In this document: one piece after another, positions 41,268-50,985 of the stretch
How positions within the stretch are numbered: the first letter of the stretch is position 1
Layout of the letters: each line of letters starts with the position of its first letter
Assembly (NCBI RefSeq): GCF_014205165.1
Contig: NZ_JACHMZ010000001.1
Span: 1,214,001 to 1,278,000, forward strand
Length of the DNA stretch: 64,000 nucleotides
DNA from: Micromonospora carbonacea
GTDB lineage: Bacteria; Actinomycetota; Actinomycetes; Mycobacteriales; Micromonosporaceae
Reading direction: 5' to 3'
The notes under the pieces: model-generated
Told to the model about the DNA's origin: nothing
Databases searched by the model: none
Seen by the model: the letters and a program-made list of their open reading frames with translations, nothing else
Position numbers and translations under genes: made by a program

Positions 41268-42202
41268 CTCGACGCGGCGAGGATGCGTTCGAGGTCGTCG
41301 AGGACGGCCTGCCCGCCGACCGTGCCGACCCCGGTGATCCAGAAGGACTGGTCGACCAGGTGCAGGCGGGGGAAGGCGGCGGCGTTGGCGCTGACCGAGG
41401 CCGGGATGGTGCTGCGGTCGTTGACGTCGACGGTGGTGACGAAGACGTGGTCGGCCCTGGCCTCCAGCACCCGCTCGGGGGAGACGTCGACCGAGATGGA
41501 GTTCTCCCAGTCGCGCTTCGGGGTGGTGAAGCCGACGCACTCCAGCGTGCTGCCGGCGAACGAGGTGGGCCCGTACAACGTGAGGACGCCGTCGCGGGGG
41601 CGGATGAGCTGCGCGGTCTTGCCGGCGGTGCCGAACTTCTTGGCGATCTCCGCGCACCGCTGCTGGTAGCCGGTGAGCAGCTTGCCGGCGGAGTCCGCGC
41701 CACCGAGCGCGGTGGCGGTGAACGTCACGTTGTCCTGCCACGGGTCGGCCTGGGACGCCATGAAGACGGTCGGGGCGACGTCGGTGAGCTGGTCGTAGAG
41801 GGCGGAGTGGCGGGACTCGGTGCCGATGATCAGGTCGGGCTTGAGGGCCGCGATCTTCTGCACGTTGGGTTCCTGGACGGTGCCGACGGTGGTGATGCCG
41901 GCGGCCTTGTCCCCGAGGTACTTGGGCACCCCGGCGGCCTCGTTGAGCACGGCCGCGCCGACCGGGGTGATCTCCAGGGCGATGGCGGTGTCGAGCTGCA
42001 CCGGTTCGAGGACGACGACCCGGGTCGGCGTGGCCGGCACGTCGGTCTTGCCGCGCGCGTGCTCGACGCTTCTGGTGTCGCCGACGCTGCTCGCCGGGTC
42101 GGAGTCGGCGGAGCCGCAGGCGGCCACGACGAGCGCCGTCGCCGAGGCGACCGTGAGGGCGAGGAGACGTCGGCGGGCTGTTCGAGGGGGTGTCGAGCGC
42201 AT
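41264..42202 (-). CDS. Iron-siderophore-binding lipoprotein (FecB/FepB-like)
   Basis: 312 aa. Lipoprotein signal RRRLLALTVASATALVVAACGS (lipobox VAAC). Periplasmic-binding-protein fold of the FecB type: TRVVVLEPVQLDTAIAL, VQKIAALKPDLIIGTESRHSALYDQLTDVAPTVFM, SVDVSPERVLEARADHVFVTT, and a terminal GGQAVLDDLERIL. It is the first gene of the uptake operon and has an iron box 49 bases upstream of its start. The exact siderophore cannot be deduced. Confidence 0.93.
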   Translation of the reverse strand: MRSTPPRTARRRLLALTVASATALVVAACGSADSDPASSVGDTRSVEHARGKTDVPATPTRVVVLEPVQLDTAIALEITPVGAAVLNEAAGVPKYLGDKAAGITTVGTVQEPNVQKIAALKPDLIIGTESRHSALYDQLTDVAPTVFMASQADPWQDNVTFTATALGGADSAGKLLTGYQQRCAEIAKKFGTAGKTAQLIRPRDGVLTLYGPTSFAGSTLECVGFTTPKRDWENSISVDVSPERVLEARADHVFVTTVDVNDRSTIPASVSANAAAFPRLHLVDQSFWITGVGTVGGQAVLDDLERILAASS

Positions 42203-42250
42203 GGTGCAGGTTCCCGTCTGGTGACTTACGGTGATGTCAGGGTGGTAGGA

Positions 42251-42269
42251 TTAGGTTAGCGTAACCTAA
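42251..42269 (-). promoter_or_regulatory. Iron box (IdeR/DmdR-type) for the ABC uptake operon
   Basis: TTAGGTTAGCGTAACCTAA is a near-perfect 19-base match to the actinobacterial iron-box consensus (TTAGGTTAGGCTAACCTAA). It lies 49 bases upstream of the binding-lipoprotein start and overlaps the stop codon of the siderophore-interacting protein gene. Iron-loaded DtxR-family repressor binding would shut the operon in iron-replete cells. Confidence 0.93.
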
Positions 42270-43117
42270 TCTGCGATCTCCTCACGGGTGGGGCGGTCGT
42301 GCCAGTACCCCTGCGTGTGGACCCGCTCGGGGGCGATGTGCGCCTCCGTGAAGAGCCGGCGCAGGTGCGCGATCCTGCTACTCTCCGTAGCTGCCCAGGC
42401 GTAGAAGCGGCTGCCCGCCCCGGCCGCCGCCGCGCCGTGCTCGGCCAGCCAGTCGCCCACCATGGCGGCCAGCGCCGTCCCGCCCCGGGCCCCGTCGCGC
42501 AGCCCGACCTCGACCGAGTGGCCGGCGGTCACGTCGTCGAGGGCGGCGGCGTCCGCCGCCGTGCCGGCCTCCAGCAGGACGGTCGCCCGCACCCCCGGCC
42601 CGAGGCTGGGCAGGATGCCCCGCACCGCCGGGTACGCCGTCTCGTCCGCCGCGATCAGCACCCGCGTCGCCGGCCCCGGCTCCCACTGCACGCCGTAGCC
42701 GGGCTGACCGGCCCGGACGTGCGGACCCGACAGGATCAGCCGGTCGCCCGGCCGGGCCCCCGCCGCCCATGTGCTCGCCGGGCCGTGCGGCTGGTGCAGG
42801 TAGAAGTCCAGGTCCAGCTCGCCCGCTGCCGGCCGGGTCCGGTATGCGGTGTAGCTGCGCAGCAGTGGCCGTTCGCGGTCGGGCGTGGACCGCCACTCGC
42901 GCCGCCACCCCTGCTCGGGCAGCCCCGCCCGCAGCCCGGCCGGGTAGTCGCCGCCGACCGGCAGCATGATCTTGATGCGCTGGTCGCGCTGGTGCGGGGC
43001 CAGCTCCCGCAGTCGTTCGTCGCCGAGCGTGACGCGGACGAACCCGGGCGACAGTCGCCGGGTCGCCGTCACGGTCGTCTCGAACAGCACGTTGGGCGAG
43101 TTGCGGAAGGTCGACAT
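42266..43117 (-). CDS. Siderophore-interacting protein (ferric-siderophore reductase)
   Basis: 283 aa, ATG at 43117 immediately below an iron box. FAD-binding/SIP family: FVRVTLGDERLRELAPHQRDQRIKIMLP, the FAD site RPLLRSYTAYRTRP (RxYTxR), DLDFYLHQPHGPASTWAAGARPGD, VLIAADETAYPAVRGIL, and the C-terminal FYAWAATESSRIAHLRRLF and QGYWHDRPTREE. Releases iron in the cytosol by reduction of the imported ferric siderophore. Confidence 0.95.
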   Translation of the reverse strand: MSTFRNSPNVLFETTVTATRRLSPGFVRVTLGDERLRELAPHQRDQRIKIMLPVGGDYPAGLRAGLPEQGWRREWRSTPDRERPLLRSYTAYRTRPAAGELDLDFYLHQPHGPASTWAAGARPGDRLILSGPHVRAGQPGYGVQWEPGPATRVLIAADETAYPAVRGILPSLGPGVRATVLLEAGTAADAAALDDVTAGHSVEVGLRDGARGGTALAAMVGDWLAEHGAAAAGAGSRFYAWAATESSRIAHLRRLFTEAHIAPERVHTQGYWHDRPTREEIAD

Positions 43118-43123
43118 GCCTGC

Positions 43124-43142
43124 AAAGGTTAGCCTAACCTGA
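43124..43142 (-). promoter_or_regulatory. Iron box upstream of the siderophore-interacting protein gene
   Basis: AAAGGTTAGCCTAACCTGA keeps the core AGGTTAGCCTAACCT of the IdeR/DmdR operator and ends seven bases before the ATG at 43117, so repressor binding would block transcription directly. Confidence 0.9.
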
Positions 43143-43366
43143 CCTCCGACTCGGCGGCCGGTGTTGTCTGCGCAATCCGCCCCCGGTAGCGTCACCGATC
43201 GTGAACACCGGACCGGCATCTCGCCACGCACGGATCGGCGATCCGGTGGAGGGCTGACCGCACGGCGGGTGCCGGCAGGGCACCCCCGAGGCTCGGCACG
43301 TGGACCTCCCGGCGGCCTGCGCACCGCAGGTCCCCCGTCCGCGTCGAGCACCGCGAGGCCAACCGA

Positions 43367-43741
43367 ATGACCGTCACGTTCAACCACACCATCATCGCCG
43401 CCAGGGACCGCGAGGAGTCGGCCCGCTTCTTCCGCCAGTTGTTGGAGCTGCCGGCAGCGCCGTCCTGGGGCGTGTTCACCAACATCCAGCTCACCGACGG
43501 CGTGCTGCTCCAGTTCGCCGAGCCGCCGGTGGAGATCCAGATGCAGCACTACGCGTTCCTGGTCGACGACGACCTGTTCGACCGGGCGTACGCACGGCTG
43601 TGCGAGCAGGGCATCGAGCACTGGGCCGATCCGCAGATGCGCCGCCCCGGCGAGACCAACACCGAGCACGGCGGCCGGGGCGTCTACTTCAAGGACCCGG
43701 CGGGCCACGCCATCGAGCTGATCACCCGCCCCTACCTGTAG
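43367..43741 (+). CDS. VOC (glyoxalase/bleomycin-resistance-like) protein
   Basis: 124 aa, ATG. Two beta-alpha-beta-beta-beta units: FNHTIIAARDREESARFFRQLLELP and QMQHYAFLVDDDLFDRAYARLCEQG; metal-ligand candidates are His7, His62 and the Glu of AIELITRP. GRGVYFKDPAGHAIELI is the typical C-terminal VOC strand pair. Substrate unknown; could be a small dioxygenase, isomerase or binding protein. Stands alone, convergent with the response regulator gene. Confidence 0.85.
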   Translation: MTVTFNHTIIAARDREESARFFRQLLELPAAPSWGVFTNIQLTDGVLLQFAEPPVEIQMQHYAFLVDDDLFDRAYARLCEQGIEHWADPQMRRPGETNTEHGGRGVYFKDPAGHAIELITRPYL

Positions 43742-43750
43742 CCGGAGGGT

Positions 43751-43788
43751 CCGGCGGCCGGGCGGCCCGTCCACCGCCCGGCCGCCGG
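43751..43788. terminator. Perfect bidirectional hairpin between VOC and regulator genes
   Basis: CCGGCGGCCGGGCGG (43751-43765) and its exact complement (43774-43788) enclose an 8-base loop between two convergent genes. Confidence 0.8.
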
Positions 43789-43832
43789 CCCGGGTGACCG
43801 GCGCCCCGGGCCAGCCGGTGACCCGCTCGCCG

Positions 43833-44474
43833 TCAGCCCACGAGGCGGCGTTCCCAGGCCCAGGCGGCGATCTCCACCCGGTTGCGGGCGTCCAGCTTCG
43901 CCTGCACGCTGCCGAGGTGCGTCTTGACCGTGCCGACGGAGATGAACAGCTTCGCGGCGATCTCCGCGTTGGTCGCGCCCCGCGCCACCAGCCGCACCAC
44001 GTCCAGCTCCCGCGGTGACAGCCCCGCCGGGTCGGGGCGCGCCGGCTCCGGCGGACTGAGCTGCCGCAGCAGTCGTACGGTGATCGACGGGCTGATCAGG
44101 GCCTCGCCGGAGACGGCGGCCCGGACCGCCTCCACCAGCAGGGCGGGGCCGGAGTCCTTCAGCAGGAACCCGCACGCGCCGCTGCGCAGCGCCGCGTGCA
44201 CGTACTCGTCCAGGTCGAAGGTGGTCACCACGACCACCCGCACCGGGTCGACGACGCCGGGGCCGGCGAGCCGGCGCAGGGCGTCCAGCCCGTTCAGCCT
44301 CGGCATGCGGATGTCCAGCAGCACGACGTCGGGGCGCAGCCGGCGGGCCAGCTCGACCGCCTCGACGCCGTCGGCCGCCTCGCCGGCCAGCTCCATGTCC
44401 GGCTGCGCGTCGATGATCATCCCGAACCCGGTGCGCACCATCGCCTGGTCGTCGGCCACCAGCACCCGGATCAC
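43833..44474 (-). CDS. NarL/LuxR-type response regulator
   Basis: 213 aa, GTG start overlapping the kinase stop. Receiver domain with acidic pair Asp8-Asp9 and phospho-Asp54 ([10 protein letters not shown]), Thr in [11 protein letters not shown], Lys in [10 protein letters not shown]-terminal LuxR helix-turn-helix [43 protein letters not shown]. Partner of the kinase immediately upstream; a likely target is the divergent ABC transporter operon. Confidence 0.95.
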   Translation of the reverse strand: MIRVLVADDQAMVRTGFGMIIDAQPDMELAGEAADGVEAVELARRLRPDVVLLDIRMPRLNGLDALRRLAGPGVVDPVRVVVVTTFDLDEYVHAALRSGACGFLLKDSGPALLVEAVRAAVSGEALISPSITVRLLRQLSPPEPARPDPAGLSPRELDVVRLVARGATNAEIAAKLFISVGTVKTHLGSVQAKLDARNRVEIAAWAWERRLVG

Positions 44475-45742
44475 CGGCCGCCCTCCCCGCCCGCGGGCCC
44501 CCGAGCCGCCGGGCCGGAAAGGCCCCGCCCGGCAGGCGACCCGCCGCCCAGCGGCAGCGTCGCGTCGACCAGCCATCCGCCGTCGACGCCGGGACCGGCC
44601 CGCAGCCGGCCACCGAGCGCGCCCACCCGCTCGGTCAGCCCGGTCAGCCCGAACCCCGGCCGGCCGCCGCGCTGCCCCCGCCCGTCGTCGGCCACCCGCA
44701 CCGACAACCACTGCGGCGTACGGCTGACCAGCACGTCCACCCGCCGTGCCCCGGTGGCGTGCCGCCGGACGTTCGTCAGCGCCTCCATCACCACCCGGTA
44801 GGCCGACGTGGTCACCTCGACCGGCAGGTCGCCGAGCGGCCCGTCGGCGTGCAGGTGGGCCGGGACCGGGCCGGCCGCGGTGAACGCCGTCACCAGCTCC
44901 GCGAGGTCGGCCGCCCCGGCCAGGGGCGTCACCGGGACGTCTGCCGGCCCGCCCTGGCCGCGCAGCATCCCGATCATGCGGCGCATCGCCGTCATGGCCT
45001 CCGCGCCGGCCCGCTCGATCTGCTCCAGCGCGGCGACGGCCCGCTGCGGGTCCCGCTCGGCGACGTAGCGCGCGCCCTGGGCCTGCACCACGATCCCGGT
45101 GACGTGGTGGGCGACGAAGTCGTGCAGGTCCCGGGCGAACTCGGCGCGCTGCTCGGCGCGTACCGTCGCGAGCTGGCGCTCCCGGGCGGTCTCCGTGAGC
45201 CGCAGGTACATGCCGGCGGCGGCGGCCCCGGCCGCGAGCAACGCGTAGGCCATGCCGATGATCAGGTGGTCGGCGTCGACCTCGGCGCGCAGCGGCAGCG
45301 CGGCGGCGGCGAGGCCGGTCGCGGCCACGGCGGCCAGGGCGGGCAGCGGGGCGGCCCGCCGGGCCAGCACGAAGACCACCCCGAGCAGCCCGGCCGACTC
45401 GGCCAGCCCCCACAGGTGGGCCGATTCCCGCACCGGCACGCGGCCGTCCAGGCCGTAGGTGCCGCGCAGGGTGGCGCACGCGATCGTCGTCGCCAGCGAC
45501 CAGGCCGCCACCGCGCCGCCGGCCGCCGCCAGCCGGCGGGAGCCCTGCCGGTGGGCGGGCAGCCACACCGCCGCGGTGGCGACGGCCAGCGCGACCTGCG
45601 CCAGCGCGACCGGCACGGCCAGCGCGCCGTCGACGGGGAAGATCCGGCCGCCGACGACGTCGACCAGGCCGAGCAGGGCCATGCCGGCCAGGGCGGCGGC
45701 CTGCCCGGCCCGCCGCCACCCGCCGCTGAGGGTTCCGGTCAT
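44471..45742 (-). CDS. Sensor histidine kinase (HisKA_3 type)
   Basis: 423 aa. Five or six N-terminal membrane helices with no large external domain, then the dimerisation/phosphoacceptor region [21 protein letters not shown], an X-helix region [15 protein letters not shown], and an ATPase domain with [14 protein letters not shown] (N-box) and DDGRGQRGG...[10 protein letters not shown] (G-boxes). Such kinases of the DesK/NarX class often report on envelope or antibiotic stress. 152 bases separate its start from the divergent ABC genes. Confidence 0.94.
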   Translation of the reverse strand: MTGTLSGGWRRAGQAAALAGMALLGLVDVVGGRIFPVDGALAVPVALAQVALAVATAAVWLPAHRQGSRRLAAAGGAVAAWSLATTIACATLRGTYGLDGRVPVRESAHLWGLAESAGLLGVVFVLARRAAPLPALAAVAATGLAAAALPLRAEVDADHLIIGMAYALLAAGAAAAGMYLRLTETARERQLATVRAEQRAEFARDLHDFVAHHVTGIVVQAQGARYVAERDPQRAVAALEQIERAGAEAMTAMRRMIGMLRGQGGPADVPVTPLAGAADLAELVTAFTAAGPVPAHLHADGPLGDLPVEVTTSAYRVVMEALTNVRRHATGARRVDVLVSRTPQWLSVRVADDGRGQRGGRPGFGLTGLTERVGALGGRLRAGPGVDGGWLVDATLPLGGGSPAGRGLSGPAARGPAGGEGGR

Positions 45743-45894
45743 CGCATCCCACCGTAGCCACCCGGCCGGGCCGGTGGATCTGCCGAAAGTCGGAGCCGGC
45801 GGGCGCGGACCCGACTCCGGACGGATGCGCCGCCGGCCCCCGTGCCGGGAGGCTCGGCGGCGTCCCGGTGACCGGCACCGGAGGTGGAGGAGAC

Positions 45895-46644
45895 ATGACG
45901 ACGCACCATCCCGACCCCACGGCGGCCGTCGCGGCGGTCGACCTGGTCAAGGTGTACGGCAGGGGAGCCACGGCGGTACGCGCCCTCGACGGCGTGACGG
46001 TGGGCTTCCGCCGCGCCGCGTTCACGGCGATCATGGGCCCGTCCGGCTCCGGCAAGTCCACCCTCATGCACTGCCTGGCGGGCCTCGACCCGGCCACCTC
46101 CGGGCAGGTGCTGCTCGGCGGCACCGACCTCGGCCGGCAGTCCGACCGGGTGCTGACCCGGGTCCGCCGGGAGCGCATCGGGTTCGTCTTCCAGTCGTTC
46201 AACCTGCTGCCCCAGCTCACCGCCGCGCAGAACGTCACCCTGCCGCTCGACCTCGCCGGGCGCGGCGTCGACCGGGAGTTCCTCGACCACGTGGTGGACG
46301 CGCTCGGCATCGGCGACCGGCTGGCGCACCGCCCCAGCGAGCTGTCCGGGGGCCAGCAGCAGCGGGTCGCCCTCGCCCGGGCCCTGGTGTCCCGCCCCGA
46401 GGTCGTCTTCGCCGACGAGCCGACGGGCAACCTCGACTCCCGCGCCGGCGCCGAGGTGCTCGGCCTGCTGCGCGACTGCGTGCGTACCCTCGGGCAGACC
46501 GTCGTCATGGTGACCCACGATCCGGTCGCCGCCGCGTACGCCGACCGGGTGGTGCTGCTCGCGGACGGCCGGGTCGCCGGCGACCTGGCCGAGCCCGACC
46601 GGGGCGCGGTCACCGCCGCCCTGCACGGCCTGGCGGCCCGGTGA
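45895..46644 (+). CDS. ABC exporter ATPase (MacB/LolD-like)
   Basis: 249 aa. ATG at 45895 sits four bases behind GGAGGAG; an upstream GTG (45868) is less likely. Walker [14 protein letters not shown]-loop FQSFNLLPQ, signature [15 protein letters not shown], Walker [14 protein letters not shown], His of [15 protein letters not shown] marks the FtsX-type partner subfamily. Stop overlaps the permease start. Confidence 0.95.
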   Translation: MTTHHPDPTAAVAAVDLVKVYGRGATAVRALDGVTVGFRRAAFTAIMGPSGSGKSTLMHCLAGLDPATSGQVLLGGTDLGRQSDRVLTRVRRERIGFVFQSFNLLPQLTAAQNVTLPLDLAGRGVDREFLDHVVDALGIGDRLAHRPSELSGGQQQRVALARALVSRPEVVFADEPTGNLDSRAGAEVLGLLRDCVRTLGQTVVMVTHDPVAAAYADRVVLLADGRVAGDLAEPDRGAVTAALHGLAAR

Positions 46645-49211
46645 GCCGGCGTGCCGTGCTGCTGCGCGCGCAGCTCGTCGAGGCGGCCCGCCGCCCCGCC
46701 CGGACGCTGCTGACGGGCCTGGCCGTGATCGTCGCGGCGTTCGTCGTGTTCGGCACCGTGCTGGCCTACCAGGTCACCGAGCGGACCGTGCTCGCCGGCT
46801 TCAGCGGGACCCCGGCGGCGGCCGACCTGGTCGTCACCGGCGGCGACGGCGTCTCCCTGCGGACGCTGGACGCGGCCCGCCGGCTGCCCGGCGTCGCCGA
46901 GGCGGTCGGCCGCACGGACGCCTTCCACGAGTTCGCCGACGACCGGGGCGCGGGCCTGTCCGTGTACGCCGACCCCGGTGCCGGCCCGCTCGCCACGGCC
47001 CGCGTCGTGCAGGGGCGGTACCCGGCCACGGCGGGCGAGCTGGCCGTCACCCGGCGCACCGTCGACCGGCTCGGGCTGGCCGTCGGCGGCACCGTGCGGC
47101 TCGCGGGCGTCGCGCCGGACCGGCCGGTCGGGCTGACCGTCGTCGGCGTGGTGGACGCGCCGGACGACTCGGGGGAGGCCGCCTACACCACGGACGCGTT
47201 CGCTGCCCGGCTCGGCGGCTCCGACCAGCTCCGGCAGGTCGAGGTGCGGCTCGCTCCCGGCGCCGACCCCGACGCCGTGTCCGCCGCGCTGACCCGCGCC
47301 GCGTCGGCCTCCGGTGCGTCGGCTCCCGGTGCGTCGGCAGGCCCGTCCGACCGCGCCGGTGACGGCGTCGTCGTCCGCACCGGGGCGGAGGCCCGCCGCG
47401 CGGAGGCCGACGAGGTCAGCGGGCGTGTCCAGGACCTCTTCGCCCTCGTCACGATGTTCGTGGCGATCGCCGTCGTGGCGGCGGTGCTGGTCGCCACCTC
47501 TACGTTCCGGATCGTCTTCGCCCAGCGGATGCGGCAGCTCGCCCTGCTGCGCGCCGTCGGGGCGCCCCGCGCCGGCCTGTTCGGGGCGCTGGTCGTCGAG
47601 GGGGCGGGCACCGGCATCGTCGCGGGCCTGGCCGGCGTGCTGGCCGCGTACGGCGTCGGGCACGGGCTGCCGCCGGTGCTGCGGGCGTTCGGCCTCGCCG
47701 TGGCCTCGCCCGGCCACCCGATCGCGGCGGCGGTCGCCGTGGCGCTCGGCGCGGCCCTGGTCACGGCGCTGGCGGTGCTCGCCCCGGCGGTCACCGCCGC
47801 CCGGGTCGCCCCGCTGGAGGCGCTGCGCACCGCCAGCACCACGGCCGGCCGGCGCGGCATCGGCTGGGCGCGCGCCGGAGCCGGCGTCCTGCTCGCGGCC
47901 GGCGCGGTGCTGGCCGCCCTGCTGGTGGCGAGCCGGCTGCCCGGCCCCGACACGGAGAACTACGACCCGGTGGGGCCGCTGCTGGCGATCGTGGCGTCCG
48001 GCGCGCTCGCGTACGCCGCGCTGGTGGCCCTCGGCCCGCTGCTGGTGCGCCCGGTGCTGGCCGTCGTCGGCTGGCCGCTGCGCCGCCTCGGCCCGCTCGG
48101 CCGGCTGGCCGTCGGCGGGGTCGGCGGGGCGCCCCGCCGGGCGTCGGCCGTCAGCGTCGTCGTCGCGCTCGGGGTCACCCTGGTCGCGGGCGCGCTCGTC
48201 GGCAGCGCCTCGCTCGGGGCGCTGCTCAAGCGGGAACTCGCCGGCATGGCGCCGGCCGACGTCGCCGTGACCGCCCGGGGCGACGGGCCGCTGCCGGCCG
48301 GGCTCGTGCAGCGGGTCCGGGGCATCGGCGAGCTGGACCGGGTGGTGCCGTACCGCAGCAGCCCCGACGTGCGCGTCGCCGGCGCGGAGGTCGACGGGCT
48401 CACCGCCACCGACCTGGACCTGCGCGCGTTGGCCACCTGGGCGGACTTCGGCGCGAGCGCCGGCCGGCTCACCGACGCCGGCCCCGGGCGGGTGGTGCTG
48501 CTGCGGTTCCTCGCCGAAGAGGCGGGCGCGCGGCCGGGCGACGAGGTGACCGTCACCCGGGGCGACCGGTCGGTGCGGCTGCGGGTGGCCGCGACCATGG
48601 CGAACACCCCGGTCGGCGCGGGGCTGCTGGTCGACCCGGCGGACCTGGACCGCCTCGGTGTGCCGGCCGGCCCGACCGGACTGCTGGCCGACGTGGCGGG
48701 CGACGACGAGCAGGCCCGCACGGCGGCGGTGCGGGCCCTGCGCGCCGCCGGCGGTCAGCAGGTGGGCATCGTCGTGACCGCCGACGACCGCGACGAGCTG
48801 GACGGCCAGCTCGGCGCGCTGCTGGGGGTGCTGCTGGGGGTGCTGGGCCTGACCGTGGTCGTCGCCGTGGTCGGCGTCGGCACCACCACGGCGCTGTCCG
48901 TGGTGGAACGCACCCGGGAGTCCGGCCTGCTGCGGGCCGTCGGGATGTCGCGTCGCCGGCTCGGGGCGATGCTGACGGTCGAGGCGGGCCTGTACGGCGT
49001 CCTCGGCGCGGCCCTCGGACTGCTGCTGGCGTTGCCCTACTCGTGGCTGACCGTCGCGGCGCTGGGCCAGGACGCGCCCGTCGAGTTCCCGGCGGGGCAG
49101 CTCGCCGGGGTGGTGCTGGCCCTCGCGGTGGCGACGGCGCTCGCCGGGCTGCTGCCGGCGCGCCGGGCGGCCCGGGTGAGCCCGGTGGCCGCCCTGGGCG
49201 CCGGCGACTGA
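46641..49211 (+). CDS. FtsX/MacB-like ABC permease, duplicated
   Basis: 856 aa, GTG overlapping the ATPase stop. N-terminal helix [21 protein letters not shown], a large extracytoplasmic domain, three helices with the FtsX motif [27 protein letters not shown], then a second half that repeats the layout and ends [28 protein letters not shown]. This two-halved form is common in Actinobacteria and probably moves peptides, lipids or drugs out. Regulated most plausibly by the divergent two-component system. Confidence 0.93.
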   Translation: MSRRAVLLRAQLVEAARRPARTLLTGLAVIVAAFVVFGTVLAYQVTERTVLAGFSGTPAAADLVVTGGDGVSLRTLDAARRLPGVAEAVGRTDAFHEFADDRGAGLSVYADPGAGPLATARVVQGRYPATAGELAVTRRTVDRLGLAVGGTVRLAGVAPDRPVGLTVVGVVDAPDDSGEAAYTTDAFAARLGGSDQLRQVEVRLAPGADPDAVSAALTRAASASGASAPGASAGPSDRAGDGVVVRTGAEARRAEADEVSGRVQDLFALVTMFVAIAVVAAVLVATSTFRIVFAQRMRQLALLRAVGAPRAGLFGALVVEGAGTGIVAGLAGVLAAYGVGHGLPPVLRAFGLAVASPGHPIAAAVAVALGAALVTALAVLAPAVTAARVAPLEALRTASTTAGRRGIGWARAGAGVLLAAGAVLAALLVASRLPGPDTENYDPVGPLLAIVASGALAYAALVALGPLLVRPVLAVVGWPLRRLGPLGRLAVGGVGGAPRRASAVSVVVALGVTLVAGALVGSASLGALLKRELAGMAPADVAVTARGDGPLPAGLVQRVRGIGELDRVVPYRSSPDVRVAGAEVDGLTATDLDLRALATWADFGASAGRLTDAGPGRVVLLRFLAEEAGARPGDEVTVTRGDRSVRLRVAATMANTPVGAGLLVDPADLDRLGVPAGPTGLLADVAGDDEQARTAAVRALRAAGGQQVGIVVTADDRDELDGQLGALLGVLLGVLGLTVVVAVVGVGTTTALSVVERTRESGLLRAVGMSRRRLGAMLTVEAGLYGVLGAALGLLLALPYSWLTVAALGQDAPVEFPAGQLAGVVLALAVATALAGLLPARRAARVSPVAALGAGD

Positions 49212-49237
49212 CCCCACCGGTCCCGGCCGGCCCGCGC

Positions 49238-49402
49238 CTGGTCGGGACCGGTCGGGCCTGGCCTGGTCCGCGCCGGGGCGTGCCTGGCCGCGCCTGGTCG
49301 GGCTTGGCCGGGGCGTGCCTGGTCGGGCCCGTCGTGGGCCTGGCCGCGCCTGGCCGGGGCACGCCTGGTCGGGCCCGCGCCGGGCCGCCGTCGTGGGCCC
49401 GG
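49238..49402 (+). repeat. Degenerate GCCTGGTCGGG-type tandem repeats
   Basis: Variations of GGCCTGGCC/GGTCGGGCCTGG/GCGCCTGGCCGGGG follow one another through the gap between the permease and the convergent flavoprotein gene. No gene or clear hairpin; a slippage-prone low-complexity tract. Confidence 0.6.
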
Positions 49403-49406
49403 CGTG

Positions 49407-50579
49407 TCAGTAGGCGAGCTCGACCGGGCGGCCGAGCAGCTGGCTGCCGTTGTTGCCCAGCCAGCCCTCGGCCGCCGCCGCGTGCTGCGAGAACGTGTGG
49501 ATGTCCCGGAACCGGCGCTGCACGGGCGAGGAGTCCCGTGCCGCGCCGCCCCCGGCCGCCCGGTAACAGGCGTCCACGGCGGCGGTGGCGATCTCGGTGA
49601 CCCAGGGCAGGCTGGCCGAGATGCGCGGCTGCAACCCAGCGAGCGCGACCGGACCACCGTCGTGCGCCGCCCGGAACAGGTCGTCGGCCAGCGACCGCAG
49701 CAGCGCCCGGGTCGCCCGGACGTGCAGGTCGGCCCGGCCCAGCCGCTCCCGGAAGGCCGGCGAGTCGGCCAGCGGCTGCCGGGCGTAGAGCCGCCGTCGG
49801 TCGCCGTCGAGCAGGGCGACCGTGTCGTCCAGGGCGCCCTGGGCGATCCCGACGGCCACCGCGCCCAGGTGCAGGACGAACTGGGCCAGCGGCGCGACGA
49901 AGCCCGGCCCCGGCACGCACGGCACGCCGGCGAACAGGTCGAAGCTCCGCTCGACCGGGCAGTAGACCCAGTCGGCCCGCACGTCGTGACTGCCGGTGCC
50001 GCGCAGCCCGAGGGCGTGCCAGGTGTCCGCCACCGTCACCTGCCCGGCCGGCAACAGCATCGAGCGGACCTCCACCGGCTGGCCGGCCGGGCCGGGCAGC
50101 GGCTGACCGTCGCCGGTGAGCACGCAGTTACCGAAGATCCAGTCGGCGTGCCGGGATCCGCTGGCGAACGCCCACCGCCCCGTCACCTGGAACCCGCCGT
50201 CGGCCAGCTCCGCCCGCCCCTGCGGGGCGAAGCCGCCGGCCACCACGACGTCGGGGCCGTGGGCGTACAGCTTGTCGAACTGGTCCCGGGACAGCATCGC
50301 CAACAGGTGCGGGGTCTCCGCGCCGATCATCACCGTCCAGCCCGTCGACCCGTCCGCGCGGGCCAGCGCCTCCAGCACCGTCAGCCCGGTGTGCGGGTCG
50401 GCGTCGTACCCGCCGTGGCTGCGCGGCACGAACATCCGGAAGCAGCCGGCGGCCCGCAGCCGGTCGAGCAGGTCGACGGGCAGCTCCCGGGCCGCCTCGA
50501 TCTCCTCCGCCCGCCGGGCCAGCTCCGGGGCCAGCTCCCGCACGGCCCCGGTCAGGCGAATCCGGTCCTGGTCGTCCAC
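49407..50579 (-). CDS. Acyl-CoA-dehydrogenase-like flavoprotein
   Basis: 390 aa, GTG at 50579 with AGGAGG five bases upstream. Acyl-CoA dehydrogenase fold: N-terminal helices (RRAEEIEAARELPVDLLDRLRAAGCFRMFVPRSHGGY), middle beta domain (VTGRWAFASGSRHADW, ALGLRGTGSHDVRADWV), and C-terminal four-helix bundle (QFVLHLGAVAVGIAQGALD, GDRRRLYARQPLADSPAFRERLGRADLHVRATRALL, DIHTFSQHAAAAEG). The FVPRSHGGYDAD start and lack of an obvious catalytic Glu make it closer to flavin-dependent monooxygenases of the HsaA/hydroxylase branch than to true acyl-CoA dehydrogenases. Substrate unknown; monocistronic. Confidence 0.82.
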   Translation of the reverse strand: MDDQDRIRLTGAVRELAPELARRAEEIEAARELPVDLLDRLRAAGCFRMFVPRSHGGYDADPHTGLTVLEALARADGSTGWTVMIGAETPHLLAMLSRDQFDKLYAHGPDVVVAGGFAPQGRAELADGGFQVTGRWAFASGSRHADWIFGNCVLTGDGQPLPGPAGQPVEVRSMLLPAGQVTVADTWHALGLRGTGSHDVRADWVYCPVERSFDLFAGVPCVPGPGFVAPLAQFVLHLGAVAVGIAQGALDDTVALLDGDRRRLYARQPLADSPAFRERLGRADLHVRATRALLRSLADDLFRAAHDGGPVALAGLQPRISASLPWVTEIATAAVDACYRAAGGGAARDSSPVQRRFRDIHTFSQHAAAAEGWLGNNGSQLLGRPVELAY

Positions 50580-50985
50580 TGTGGCCTCCTGCTCACCCCT
50601 GACCCGCGACGCCCCTGCGACGCCACGGTCCGCGACGCCGACGTCGACGCCCTCGGCACAGACGGTCCGTCGCCCGACGTCCCGGCGGGAAGGGACAGCG
50701 GTACCGGCGGTCCGGGCCCGCGGCGCGCTGCGGAAGTTCCCGACCGGCCGGGACGGCACGCACCAGGCGCCCGGGACACCGGGACCGGCATGCTCGAACG
50801 GGCTCGGGCCGTCGCCGGCAGCGCGCTCCGCCGGTCCGCCCGCCAGCCGCCAGATCCCGGAGGTTCCCGTGCCCGTCAGCGGCCACCCCGTCCCCGCCCG
50901 CCGGTGGACGACTGTCGCGGGACCGACAGCCGCCCTGGAGCAACGGGCCATCGGCAACCGACGATCCGGCTGACAGGATCACGTC
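50580..50985. other. Divergent intergenic region without gene
   Basis: 406 bases between two divergently read genes. Apart from the AGGAGG RBS at 50585-50590 (minus strand) I see no palindrome, hairpin or convincing ORF; frames crossing it are GC shadows. Confidence 0.6.

Noticed and set aside
43833..49217. Single 1794-residue minus-strand frame
   Set aside because: Only its last 213 codons are a real gene (the response regulator). The remainder is antisense to the ABC operon and out of frame with the kinase.
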